A stretch of 64,000 nucleotides of DNA from Gavia stellata (GCF_030936135.1 NC_082612.1:20159475-20223474), one strand, 5' to 3'; positions 12,077 to 58,340 are shown, counted from the first letter of the stretch. Numbers and translations: made by a program. The notes: generated from the letters alone by a model not told the origin.

Positions 12077-13238
12077 CAGTTCAAAAGCGACATGACCACA
12101 TGCCCTACCTCCCTTTGCACCCACGTACCCCTTGACGGGGGGATGCTGCAGGACGAGGTTCACGGGAGAGGGGCTGCTCCTCCCATGGGACTGGTGTCCC
12201 ATGCAGAAGGGATTGTAGGAAATATCCCCGGGGGCCCACGTAACGCCACCCCTTGACGGCTGGTGCGTCCCTGCGCCTCTGTTGTGCCCGGACCGGCTGG
12301 GTTCCAGCACACACTTGCTGTGCCCATTTTTTAAGCCGTGATTTTTTTAATTCGTGAGAGGTCTTTGGTGGGCCTGTCAGCACCGTGCATTTTCCAGCGC
12401 TCAAAGGGACACCATCTGCTCAAAAAAGAGCTGTGAACAAAATGTCTCAGACGCTCAGAGTTTACCAAAAATGAAATTGCTTTAAAATCCCATATGCTGC
12501 ATTGTTTTCCTTCCAGCTTTGGCTGATGGCAGAGGTGAAGTGACTAAGGCGGTTTCTGATCTGTCGCTGGGTTTTCCTTTCCGGCCAAAATCGCTGTCGC
12601 TGATCGCTGTGACTTCTCGCCTCTTTGACAGAAGGTTCTTTTCAGCCTCGACTGCTTAAAGCCAGAGGTTACTGAACTCAAAGACCTCCCCTCTGTTAAG
12701 GCACCTGATTTGGGGGCCTGTCTTGGGGACGTGGGGACAATAGCACCTCCTTGCTTAAGGAAAGCCGTGCCCGGCAGTCATTGTCATGGCCTGCAGCTCC
12801 TTAGTGTCGCCCTGCCATGGGGCAGCGTCGGGTGCGTGCAGAGGGAAAACCTGGCCAAGATCTCTGGATTTTGTGGGGTTGCGAAAAGCAAATGCTGCGA
12901 GGAGCCATTTATTAGTCCAGGATAACACAAGATTTTAAATACCAGAGCAGGAAGAACGTTATTTCAGCTCTAAAAATAGCTCCCTCGGCCTTTAAAACAC
13001 CGAGAAGCGTACACAGCCATTACCTTTCTGCGAGAGCGGCTGTCCTCTCGCTTGGCAGTGCCACCGCCGCCGAGATGCGGCCGCTTCGGTAAGGGCTCGG
13101 GGGACGTGCTGGTGTTGCGCTTGCCCTGAGGAGCTGTGCTTTGAGGGGTTCGTAATGCCCCGGGGATCAAAGAGACGAAATCCCTTCAGGGCGCGCCGTG
13201 GGGGCCAAAGCTGCGGGGCGAAGGAGCGTGGCTTGGCC

Positions 13239-13430
13239 GATAAGAAAGACAGTGTATAAAATACTGATAAAGTGCTGATAAACTGATAAAGGCAGCTGAG
13301 TTCTGGGGGCTGGCGTGGATTTAGGCAGGTGGCTGACTTGTGTTGGTTTGAAAGTGATAGCGCCAGGGCAAAAGGTTGAATAAGTGCTGCCTTATTTGTT
13401 TTTTGGGAGAAGAAACAAGGCAGTCGATAA
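13239..13430. promoter_or_regulatory. Cluster of GATA-factor motifs upstream of TMEM150C CpG island
   Basis: GATAA or GATAG words occur at 13239, 13266, 13277, 13285, 13356 and 13426, three of them within 25 bp. The cluster lies about 0.5 kb upstream of the CpG island. Function is inferred from motif density only. Confidence 0.35.
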
Positions 13431-13879
13431 ATCACATCAGTCATCCCCCGGCAGAGAGAAAGGGGAGGGAGGGGAGAAAAAAGTGGTAGCATTCACGTTG
13501 ACTTAATCCCACAAAGGTCAGATGGCGAAGGGATCCCTCCACCCTGGGAAACGTTCCCCAATGGTTATTGCCGAGCTGGTTTGCTGGGAACGTTTCCTCT
13601 CGGAATTCCAACCACGGAGATGCTTTACGGAGACCGCAAAGCCCGCCGTCCGGTGGGAAAGGGAAGGGGTTGGAAGAGGACAACCTGGCCCAGGCTCTTC
13701 CTGGGCTCTCTCGCTACTGAGCGGCTGCTTCGTTCAGGTTTTCCAAACTAACTTCGCCAACAGGCACCACTTCCCAGGAGGCCCTCGAAGATGTTACCGC
13801 CGCGGCCTTTGGAGCAGAAGGCGCACCCGGAGCTGTGTGCTGGGTGGGTGCCGCTGCCTCTGGGAGGGAGGGCAGGGAA

Positions 13880-15000
13880 GGGGGCAGAGAAGGAACCGAT
13901 TTACAGCCGATTTAGCCCACGGCCGTGCCGGGGGACAGCGTGCAGGCCCAGGCACGCTGCTGGGGCTGAGCACGGGGCTTGGTTTGGGCGGAGAGCGGGC
14001 CGGCCGTGCCCGAGGTGGGGCTCGGGGGCTCCCGGAGAGGCTGTGGCCGCGCTCCACCGCCCCAAAGCCGGCGCTGAGGGCTCACCGGGCCTCACGATGG
14101 AGCGCGGGCCCTCAACGCCCGCCCGCAGCCGCGGCGGCGGCCTCAGTCTCCGCCCGTCCGGGGCGGGGCGGTGGCGCTGCCGGGCCGCCTCCCCGGCCCA
14201 GCCCGCCCCCCGCCCGCCGCCGGGGCCACAGCCGCCGCCGGGGCCGCCCGCAGGTAGGAGCCGCCCCCGTAGCGGCGGGGAGCGCCCGTCGGGAGCGAGA
14301 GGCGCCCCCGCCGCCTCCTCCTGTGGCCGCCCTGTCGCGCCTCCCCGCCACTCGTCGCTCCCCCTTCCCCGGTCGTGGTCTGGGTGGCCCCGGTGGGAGG
14401 CGGCGGTCGGGGAGCCCCGGTGGAGGGGGGGGCGACCACCGCCGCGGGGAGCGGGCGGGCTGCGGTGTGCTGAGGGGCTGCCCCGGCGCGGGGAGGGGAG
14501 GGGGGGGGTGGTCCCGGCGGGTGCCGCAGCCCTCAGGGTGGGGGGCGGACCGCCGGTTGCCGCTGTCCTGCAGCCCGCCGGTTTAGGGCAGGTAGACGCG
14601 GGGCGGGTGAGGCGATGGAGCCGCTCCACCCAGGGCCTGGTGGGGCTTTGGGCCTCCCCCTGCCCCCGAGTCCCCTCTGTGGCAGCCGCTGATGGCGGAG
14701 CGCGGCAGGGCCGCCCCTCAGGCTGCTGCTGCCGGGGCCGCCTCACACGGGGCTCTGCGGAGAAACTCGGCGGGGTTGAGGCCGCGGGGTGGGACGGGTC
14801 CCTCCTTCCCCGCACCCTGAGGGGATGGCGGCCTGCCGCTGGATTCCCGGGAGGGGAAGAGGGTCCGGGAGAGGCCGTTCGGCTCTGCTGTGGTCCCTCA
14901 GGGAAGGAAGGGCGAGATCCTGTCTCTGAGCGGTGGGGGAGACGAGCAGTGCTGGGTGCTAACGTCCCAGGGCGACGATGGGCTCTCCGCCGTGGCGTTA
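13880..15000 (+). promoter_or_regulatory. TMEM150C: CpG island, probable TMEM150C promoter and noncoding first exon
   Basis: A strongly GC- and CpG-rich block with GC-box words (GGGGCGGGGC near 14159) stands out from its surroundings. It is the only CpG island between SCD5 and the first TMEM150C coding exon. A good donor (CGCAG/GTAGGAG) at about 14253 could end a noncoding first exon. Long open frames on both strands here reflect GC content, not coding. The exact start site and exon 1 limits are not resolved. Confidence 0.55.
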
Positions 15001-37598
<22,598 letters not shown>

Positions 37599-39785
37599 CC
37601 TGTCCTCTGGCAGGGGGGGAGGGGGGCAGGTGTGGTCTCACGGGTTAAACATGGCCTCATTTACACTTTTTTGATGGGTTTGTTTTCATGTGCAATCGTG
37701 ATCCTATTGCCAAAGGGCTCTGAGGGTGGCCGTCGCATTAAGAGCCAAACAAAAATGGTTGTCCGCTGGAAGAGGAGTGGATGCTTCTCAGCGGCAGCAT
37801 GAGAGAGCACAAGCCGTTTAGTTTGTGCTCCCAGTGTCTCTTTCTGAGTGGCTCTGTCCCGCTCCTGTTCTTCAAAACATTCAAGAGCCAGTCCCCGCGA
37901 TGCCCCTCCGAGACAGGCGCTCCTCAGCCTGTCCTGCAGAGGAAGGAACGGACTTCTCTGGGCATCAGGAGTCTTCGGGAGTCGCCGGATCCTGAGTCAC
38001 CAGGCTGCATCTTCCGTGTGTTTCGCGTGTTGTTTTCTTTGCTGCTAACCGGTGTAACTTGGTAGGGTGAAAAAGAGCGGCTGTTTCTTCTGGACTTGGA
38101 ATCGGGCAGTGGAAGACCCCAACTGACCGGCTTTTATGGCGAGCAGGCAGGCATTTCTTCCAGCCTGGAAAGCAGCCGATGGTAAAGCCGGGTTTGGGAG
38201 AAACTGCGCTGTGATCGGGAAGCGAGACTTGGCCGATGCTGCCTTGGAGCTGGGCAGACCATCCCCAGGCCGGAGGAGACGGCACCGTGGGCTGCTGTGC
38301 TTGGCTTCGGGCTTCAGCCTCACCGGTGGGGAGTGGTGGAAGCGAGGTGCTGAATTAAGATGGGAATGCCTGTGCGCTCTGAGGACGACCCAGAGAAGGC
38401 TGCTCTTTGTAAGTGTGTAGTGCTTCCACCACATCCCGTGTGTCATATTCCAAAAGCTTTTTTTTTTTGTTCACTGATCGGGGAAAACATTGTGTTAGAG
38501 ACACTGGGCTCACCCGCAATGAGAACAGAACCATCGCGGGTGGTTCTGGGCATCGGGTTTGGTTTTGCTCCTTGTGCGCTTAGAAGTCGAACTTCCGGCA
38601 CGCTGACGCCGGGCCTGGGCTCGGGACCCCTCAGCGGGGCCAGATGTCCCGAGTGGAGTCTGCCACAGGTTTAAGTGGGCTTCCCGGGTGCGGGAAGGCA
38701 GTTCTGCCCCGGAGATGGGGTGACGTGGCCCGAGGGCTGGAGGGGCAGGAAGGGAACAGCAACACCAGAAGGGCTTCTCCCTCCCTGAAGGGAGGTTTTC
38801 CAACAGAAGGTCTCTTCAAAGAAAAAGCAGGAGCTCAAAGACCCTGTTGGAAAAGCTGATTTTGGGAAGGCTGCTGTGTTGGCTGGGCAGGGGAGCGGTG
38901 GGAATTGCTTCTCATGAACATGGCTCCTGTTTTCCTCCACGAGTCAGGCTCAGCTTAGGTTTGCATCTTGTCTGAGCCGCAGGAAAACAAGCAGAAATTA
39001 AAACGGTGGCAAAAGGCATTTGAAGGGGAACTTGTACCGCGCTGTGGCATTTCTGAGCGAGAGGGAAAAGGCACGAGGGCATTCAGTCTTCCGCAAAGGT
39101 CAGAGGCCTCTCCTGAAAGGAGAAACAGTTGAGAAAAACTTCCAGCAAAACTAGTGGAAGTAGAAAGCTTTCAGCCAGCCCTTTCCTTTATCTTCTGTGG
39201 TCCAAAATCTGTTCTCAGGCAGCTGTGTTATAAATCCAGCGCATCCCCAGCCAACGCAGGGCTGTGGCTGGACTGCTGAAGGCCGTCTCCTTGTAGCCCT
39301 GTGCTTAGTGGGAAGCTCTCCTGGGGGGACGTGCTGCGGGTGGCCCAAGGGCGCAGCAGCGTAAGGCGCAGCCCACCCGGGACCCCCTCCTGGGCGAGGG
39401 CAGGAGGCGACAGCCTGGAGGAGCTGCAGGTGGGGATCCTCGTACCCGGGCACGCACACTCGATGCATAGGGAGCACAAAACAGTGATTTGTTTTAAGTG
39501 TTTTACTGTAAATAGTCCACCGTGACTTTTTTTTTTAAATTAATTAATACTTTCAGTTTATCATTTTATATTTCGTAATTTGCTCAAAGGAAAAAAAAAT
39601 GATTGTGGTTTTTTTTTTCTTTTTCTCCTTTTCCTATATGCAATCCGAACTGAACTTCAGGTTTTTAGTGATAACTCTGTACATTTCTTAGAGTATTTCT
39701 AACAGCACATTTCAGTACAACTAAATGACAACTGATATACACTGAGACATGACCACTAAATAAAGTGCTTTTATGGAGAAAGTGA
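37599..39785 (+). other. TMEM150C: TMEM150C 3' UTR
   Basis: About 2.2 kb from the stop codon to just past the AATAAA at 39759-39764. Its last 300 bases are AT-rich with T-runs, typical of a distal 3' UTR. No other AATAAA of comparable context was seen before this one. Confidence 0.7.
39759..39764 (+). terminator. TMEM150C: TMEM150C poly(A) signal
   Basis: AATAAA on the + strand, followed within 30 nt by GTGAGTTTTATTTTTGT, a plausible T/G-rich downstream element. Confidence 0.7.
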
Positions 39786-39787
39786 GT

Positions 39788-39793
39788 TTTATT
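39788..39793 (-). terminator. ENOPH1: ENOPH1 distal poly(A) signal candidate
   Basis: TTTATT on + reads AATAAA on the minus strand, 23 bp from the opposing TMEM150C signal. If used, the ENOPH1 3' UTR would be about 1.85 kb. Confidence 0.35.
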
Positions 39794-40560
39794 TTTGTCC
39801 CCTACCCCATGCATAGCTTTCTGATGGCAAAGACAAAACAAAAGGCGAGTATTTACAGTGTCATGATTAAAAGCAACGCTTAAGGAAGCCAGGGACTATT
39901 CAGCCATGCAGAAACACTTATTGTAACAGTGCTAATTAGCAGGCTCTTTCAGAGGAGGATCACACTCATTACACAGCCCAGAAAGGTATCCAGACTGGCT
40001 GCCTCACAGCCTTACCTGCTACCTTCAGAGTTTTAGAAGGGTAATGATGTGGTTTCCTCCCAAAACGCCTCTCTCTCGCTTGTTCTCTACACAGCAGCCT
40101 CCCTCAACAGGGACAGCCGGAGGGGTAGCTGAGCGCTCAGGAAGGCAACACGCGCGTTAGTAGTCCATTTCGGCCGGCCGCAAGGGCAAGCTCAAGCGCA
40201 GCCGCGCAGAAATAAGTAGCAAGTGACAGCCACGCACGAACTGCCAGCAGCAGGCAACTGGGGTTTCACGCTGCCTCTGCCTCCACTATTACTAGGTGTA
40301 ACTCAGCTGTGGCTCTTACTCCTGCACCCCCAGAGCCCCTACTGAAACTGTAAGATGGTCGGGGAGGTCAAGAAATACAGCTTCCTTGGCAGGACAGGGT
40401 TGTCTGCCTTAAAGAAAGGACAGGGGAGGGCGAAAGCAGGAAAACAAAGTGTTGTCAGGTTTAAAAAAAAAAAATAGAGATTTGCCTTTAGGTGCTGGGA
40501 TCACCGGTGGTAGACGGGAATACCGGGATGGAGTGAACACAATGAAAGCAAAGTTGTGTT

Positions 40561-40566
40561 TTTATT
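40561..40566 (-). terminator. ENOPH1: ENOPH1 poly(A) signal candidate
   Basis: TTTATT on + reads AATAAA on minus, 1.05 kb past the ENOPH1 stop. It is followed (leftward) by the minus-strand words AAAAACACAACTTTGCTTTC. I prefer this as the main signal, but cannot prove it. Confidence 0.5.
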
Positions 40567-41121
40567 TACTACATTAGGACAAGCTCCCGTGACCATCCGA
40601 TAGAAACTGGCACAATTTAGGTAGGGTGGGTGAAAAGGTCAGGGTTTTAATTCTCATTAAACGCAGCAGGATGTGTTCCCCAGGAGCAGTCATCGAGGTT
40701 TGCTCACAGCTGTCCAGAGCTATGAATGTGTGACAGGGTGACATTGGCTACTGCGATGGAGCTCCACAGTTCAGTGCTAAGGGAGATAACTTCAGAAACG
40801 CAGTCAAGCTGACTTCGGCGTTCAGGCAGTTAGATCCCATAGCCCAGCACCATCATGCAGCAGAGAGGTGGGTCCAGAATTTCATTTTTAAAGCTGTATT
40901 TATATATACTCTACTGCATTCTGGTAGGCTGGCTGTGTAGCTCTAAGCAGCTTCCATATGCAAGCTGTACTCTTTGTACCTAGACCTGCTGTGGATATAG
41001 CCAGGATTTAAGTTGTTCCTGGTCTAAAGAGCTTGCCTGCAGCAAGGGCTGGCTTTTTCTGTGGCAGTCCAAACCTACAGTATTATAGCCCACATTTGGC
41101 TTTTTCCTTTGGGCATCCTAA

Positions 41122-41142
41122 CCCCCCCCCCCCCCCCCCCCC
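41122..41142. repeat. C21 homopolymer (G21 in ENOPH1 transcript)
   Basis: Uninterrupted run of 21 C bases on the + strand within the predicted ENOPH1 3' UTR. Confidence 0.9.
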
Positions 41143-41616
41143 AAACTTTGCAAGTTTTGACTTTTAGCCAGCAACCCCATCTGCAGGGAGGAGCTCACGT
41201 CCCCTCGTGGTCCCTGGAGGTCCCTCTGGGACACGGGGACATACCCTTGTTTGCGGACTTGTTTCTAAAAATGACGGAGCTCGTGGTGGGGTGTCTCAGC
41301 ACCAGATTTCAATGGGCGAGTCTGAAGGAAGCATCCCCTGAGCTAATTGCTAGCTGGGAAAGGGGAAGAACAGCAGGGCTCATGGGTGCTGCTGCTCCTC
41401 ACCCTGTTCCCAGCTCCAGCTGGCTGCTGCAGGCCTCCGCCCTACTGCCCAAGGGACCCCACACCACACTCTCCATCCATACCTGCCTGCACTAGTCGCG
41501 GGTCCAAGACATGATGTGGGTTTGGTTTTAAATTCTGATTATGGACAAAATTACCTAACATTACACAAGGACAATTCAGGTGAAGCACAGTCTTTTGTGC
41601 GTGCACCACTTTTTCC

Positions 41617-51026
<9,410 letters not shown>

Positions 51027-51671
51027 GGCGGCGGCGGCGGTGGTGGTGGCACGTGGGGCGCACCGGGGGAAGCGCAGCGGCGGCGGCCGCTCCGCCCTGC
51101 GGCTGCGCCGGGGGGGGGGGGGGGGGGCCGGACCGGGCCGCCGCAGACGGCGGGAGGTGAGTGCGGCGGCGGGATCCCGCCGGTGGGCTGTGCCCGCCCC
51201 GGAGCGCCCGCCCCGCCCCGCCGCCTCCCGAACGGGGCTTCTGGGTTGTGTTACTTTCCCGCCCCCCCCGCTCCTCAGCCGCAGCGCCGGCGCCCGCCTG
51301 GCCCAGTCCCCGCCCAGGGCAGCGACCCCCGCCTCGCCCCAGGGCCCGCGGCGGGAAGGGCGCGGGGAGCACGGAGCAGGCGGGGACGGCGGCCGCAGGC
51401 CGAGCTTGGGGCCCCGCGGCAGCGCACGGCTGGACCGGCGCCGGGGCCCGGGGGCTGAGGCGGCGGGCGGGTGCTGCAGCCGCGCCGGAAGCCGCCAGGG
51501 GCGCTGCGGCGCCGGGCGAGAGGGCGGCGCTGATTGGCTGCCGGCGCGGGTATATAAAGGCGGCGCAGGCGGTGCCCGGATCTCTTCCGCCGCCATTTTC
51601 TCCGCCGCGCGGGTCTCCGCTGTCTCCGCCGCTCGCCTGAGCAGTTCCCCCCCCGCCGCTCTCGCCCCGCC
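51027..51671. promoter_or_regulatory. Bidirectional CpG-island promoter, ENOPH1/HNRNPDL
   Basis: The two start codons face away from each other across 645 bp of very GC-rich sequence. An 18-base G-run lies at 51110-51127 near the ENOPH1 side. On the HNRNPDL side there is an inverted CCAAT box (ATTGG, 51533-51537), a TATA box (TATATAAAG, 51551-51559), and a pyrimidine-rich start region TCTCTTCCG beginning 51581. GCCGCCATTTTC, a YY1-like site, spans about 51588-51599. Confidence 0.8.
51551..51559 (+). promoter_or_regulatory. HNRNPDL: TATA box of HNRNPDL
   Basis: TATATAAAG lies 30 bp upstream of TCTCTTCC, the spacing expected for a TATA-directed start, and is 112 bp before the HNRNPDL ATG. Confidence 0.75.
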
Positions 51672-54843
<3,172 letters not shown>

Positions 54844-55252
54844 AGCAGTACCTAGTACTTGAGGAAACAGGTGTGTACATGAGTGCAAGGTCCACTCTGA
54901 GTATTGTCTAATCTAATTTAAAGATCAATAGACAAATGAAGAGTAAAACCTTGCGTAGCATGACTTTTCCTTTAATTAAGCTTTTGTTAACTTAAAAAAT
55001 ACTTTTTTTTAAAACCAGCTTTGCCTACACTGTCTATAGATCTTTAACTTTGTAAAAATGTCACTTTATCTTCTTTAGTACTTCAGAAAAACATAAGAGT
55101 TTTTCTGTTTTGCGTTGTGTACCAGGTGGTCTAGAGGAATAATTAAACTTATTAGAAGTATTAACAGGTAAAGTACTGAAATGGGTACAACTTAAGGAAA
55201 ACAAGAATGTTGTCTTCTAACTCTGACATTATACCTTGTTTGTACCCGCCAG

Positions 55253-55356
55253 CGGGAACTTCATTGCAGGCCGTGTGTCACCCTGACCACGTCTATCTCT
55301 GGGGTCGCACGTTGCAGGCAGAGCGCAAGGCATACACCAGAAAACGCTGTCCTGTG
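55253..55356 (+). other. HNRNPDL: Candidate HNRNPDL 3' UTR cassette exon
   Basis: 104 nt between acceptor TACCCGCCAG and donor GTATGG. It is GC-richer than the AT-rich flanks, which fits an exon. Splicing it downstream of the stop codon would place a junction after the stop and expose the mRNA to decay. Inferred from sequence and from known mammalian behaviour. Confidence 0.5.
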
Positions 55357-56305
55357 GTATGGTCTCTTCCAACTTCATGTACCAGCGTAAAGATTAAAGT
55401 GGAAAACTTCAGACTTTGGCTTCTTTTTTTAATCTTTTTGGAGATTAAGTGTCTTTAACTTAAATGGTTTTTTACAGGAGTTAAAGTACATAAATGCCTT
55501 TACAGCTTAATCATTTGGTCTTCTGTTTAGTGTTGTATTTCAATTGTGGAACCTCATTTTAAGTGTGCATTCTTTAAGATTTAATGCTTGCTTTTTTCTT
55601 TTTATAGCTAATAGTGAAATCTGCAAACCAAAACGAACTTTTAAATCTGGAAAAACATTAAAGATCATATGCACGTGGACTGTTTGAACTAAATCGACCT
55701 GACTTGTGTTTGCACAGCAGTCGTTTAGACGGATAAACAAATAATCAGAAACCCTTTTGGCAGTGTTTCCAGTGGTAAAAAAAAAAAAAAAACTGATCCA
55801 GAGCCTGATTAATAGTCTAAATCGGATGCGTGTTGTTCTGGAACAGCTTCCTAAATGGGCTGAATGGCTATATTTGGGAAGATAAATTACTGACAGGTAA
55901 CAAAACCCCTTGTGTTACCTTAGTAAATATGCATATGATCTTTAACAGTGAAGAAAGGAATATATAGAAGACTTAAAGCAGTTCATGAAAATGGACCTTT
56001 TAACAATTCTTGTAGTAACTTGCACAGATCTGACATACATTTTGTCTTGATTTTTAGGTAGAGATACTGCAACAAAGCCATCTTGCAGCGCATCGTGAGT
56101 GAATGGAGGGTGGTCTTCGTGAGAGGAAATGACTATTTTGTAAAAGACTTTTAGTGTACGACACAACTGTGTCCAACTGTACATAGCGGCCGACTAGTTT
56201 TCTTTATATGGTTTTTACTTTCTTTTTGCCATTCATGTTATGACACAATGTGGACTTGTGTTTATACAAACTTTATTTGTATAATTTCATGTTAAAGGAT
56301 TCTCT

Positions 56306-56311
56306 AATAAA
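56306..56311 (+). terminator. HNRNPDL: HNRNPDL poly(A) signal
   Basis: AATAAA, followed by T/G-rich sequence (GTGTAGTCTTGCTGTTGG) within 40 nt. Confidence 0.7.
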
Positions 56312-56339
56312 TGCTTACTTAAGAGAACGTGTAGTCTTG

Positions 56340-57680
56340 CTGTTGGCTGTCAGCTTACAGTGGTGTAACTATACTTTTACTTACCTCTTTCTGGAGATCA
56401 TAAATGGCTCAAGACAAGGTTATGGTGTATTCGGGTCAGTACAACCCACTCCTTTTCTCGACCTCTCTTAAGCCAGCGCTATAGTGCCCTGAGTTAGCAT
56501 CACCGTGGAAGACAGTTGTGCAGAGCTGTCTCCTGCCAGCTGCAGGAAAGAGGAGAGAGTGTCTGTGGCACAGTGCTGCCAGTTTTGTATATCTCAAGGG
56601 AGGGGGTCTACAACTACAGCAGCACCTTTTTTTATGCTGATGGCTCAGCACTGCCTGAGGGCTTGGAGGGCAAGACCTGTATCGTCTTTCAAGTTTTTCA
56701 AGCACTTAGGTTCTCAAAGCTATAGCCTGATTATTTCCCTAGAGCAACTGCTCCCTGTCTGTTCCAGTTCCAAGCAGGAGATGACAAGATCCTGAACTTC
56801 AGGGTCAGCAACTGATTCCTGCACAAGTTGGGATCTGTTGCTTTGAGTTAGATCCTGTACTGGACTCTTCTCAACTGGATCAGAAAACAGGTTTCCCATC
56901 TAGCTTATAGTAGCAAGCACCATAACAAAAGCCTGAATGAATGATTGCTGAAGAAGGGAAACTGCTTTAACCAGCAGGTTGTTTTCTGAATAGGAGAACA
57001 GCTGGGATGGGTGAGCACACACACTCTGCCTGAGGCTGAAGGATTGCAGTAATCTCCATTAAGTTTGTTTTTATTTTCTCAGCACAAGTGTCCAGTCATG
57101 CGTCAAAAATAAACCTTGCTTGTTAGAGGCGTAAAGTGAAATGCGAGTAGCTAACTCACAGGGGAGACTGGTCTTGCGAGCTTTTAAAGGGAGTAGTCTG
57201 GGTAGAGGTTTCTCTAAAAATCTCCATAATTTCAGTGTTTATTTCTCCCTTGGCCAGCTGGGTGTTTTATTTTCTTCTCCTCCTGCCCTACAGAAGAGCC
57301 GCATACCATAACTGCTCTGGGTTAAGCAGTTGCTGGGAGGTTCCTGGCAGCAGCGAGGATGGATGAGAGAAGACTCGCTGGCATCGCAAGCCAAAGGCCC
57401 GGCCCGTGGTGGCGGGGAGGAGGCACGGGGGTACGTGGCTCGACTCCCACCTTCTCCGGTACAGAAGCTGTCCCCGCGGCCGTGCCCCCGGTGCACGATA
57501 CGGCTTCGCTTCCGCCGTTAGAACGGGGCTCTGCCGTGACGCTCGTTCATACACAAAACCCCCACCTGTCTCAGGGGCAAGTTTTTACTTCAACCTGTAG
57601 CAATTTATGGTTTACATTTAAAAGCAACTTCTTTTTTTGTGGTAAAAGCTTCGCTCCCTTCAGGCAGGGGATGCTCCACC
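56340..57680. other. Intergenic HNRNPDL-HNRNPD
   Basis: Unique sequence with no gene, RNA gene or repeat that I recognise. It leads into the HNRNPD CpG island. Confidence 0.6.
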
Positions 57681-58149
57681 GGCTGTGAGGCGCCCAGGAG
57701 CCGGGGGTAGGCCGGCTAGGGTCCCCGTGAGGCCCGGAGAGCCGCGCCGGGCGGGTGCCCGGCAGCTGCCGCTTGGAGAGCGGCCCGCCCGGCCTCACGA
57801 CGAGCCGCCGCTCCTCCCGTGCCCGGCTCCGCCGCTCGCAGCCGAAAAACCGGGCCCGAGGCGCGGCGCGGCGCCTACGGGCAACGGCCACCAACCGCCG
57901 GCCCCGCAGGCGGCGCACCCCCCGCGCCGTCTCCCCGGGAGGAGGTGTCACGTGACCGCGCCCGCCGCGCTCCTTCCGTCCGCCATTTTAGGTTGGGTCG
58001 GTGGCGGCGCCATTAAAAAAAAGCGAGCGAAAGGAGGAGGGCTCGGTGCGCTCGTACCGTTGCCGGGAGCGGGGCCGGGGCCTCGGTGGGGAAGCGGTAG
58101 CGGGGGCGGCCGGCCGGCGCGGGTCAGCCGCAGCGGCGGCGGCGGCGCC
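57681..58149 (+). promoter_or_regulatory. HNRNPD: HNRNPD CpG-island promoter and 5' UTR
   Basis: Very CpG-rich. CTCCTTCCGTCCGCCATTTT at 57970-57989 combines a pyrimidine-rich start-like element with a YY1-type GCCATTTT word. No TATA box is seen. The following GGCGGCGCCATTAAAA resembles the mammalian HNRNPD 5' UTR. The island continues past exon 1 to about 58.76 kb. Confidence 0.7.
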
Positions 58150-58340
58150 ATGTCGGAGCAGCAGTTCGCCATGGACTCGGCGGCGGCGGGCGCCGGAGGC
58201 AGCTCGGCAGAGCCGGCGGAGCAGCCTGAGGGGCTGGCGGGGGCTGGGGCGGGGGGCGCCGACGGGGGAGGCGGCGGCGGCGGCGGGATCGAGTCGGAGG
58301 GAGCCAAGATCGACGCTAGCAAGAACGAGGAGGACGAGGG
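58150..58340 (+). CDS. HNRNPD: HNRNPD exon 1 coding part
   Basis: Start in GGCGCCATGT; donor GTGAGC at 58341. Encodes a 63-residue low-complexity leader plus the first two bases of a Gly codon. Confidence 0.93.

Larger units (their letters stand above)
5386..13230. other. Intergenic region SCD5-TMEM150C
   Basis: No coding exon is supported here. The stretch holds a T/G-rich low-complexity patch at about 6740-6845 (runs of TTGTTTT-like words), a CR1 fragment at about 9.43-9.91 kb, an A-run at about 10007-10017, an AT-rich patch at 10180-10260 with a small hairpin (AATAAT/ATTATT), and a 17-bp tandem repeat near 12.0 kb. Several open frames of 100-216 codons occur, but none has a domain, a conserved motif or good splice context. 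Confidence 0.6.
40545..41616 (-). other. ENOPH1: ENOPH1 3' UTR
   Basis: Untranslated sequence between the stop codon and the minus-strand AATAAA at 40566-40561. It contains a 21-base C-run (G-run in the mRNA). The UTR may extend to about 39.77 kb if the distal signal is used. Confidence 0.55.
54844..56335 (+). other. HNRNPDL: HNRNPDL 3' UTR with possible spliced exons
   Basis: The region ends at an AATAAA at 56306-56311. A donor (GGAAACAG/GTGTGT) lies 27 nt after the stop at 54870. A candidate exon 55253-55356 and a further acceptor (TTTTTATAG at 55607) suggest alternative 3' UTR splicing, as is known for mammalian HNRNPDL. An ATTAAA at 55393-55398 may be a proximal signal. Confidence 0.65.
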
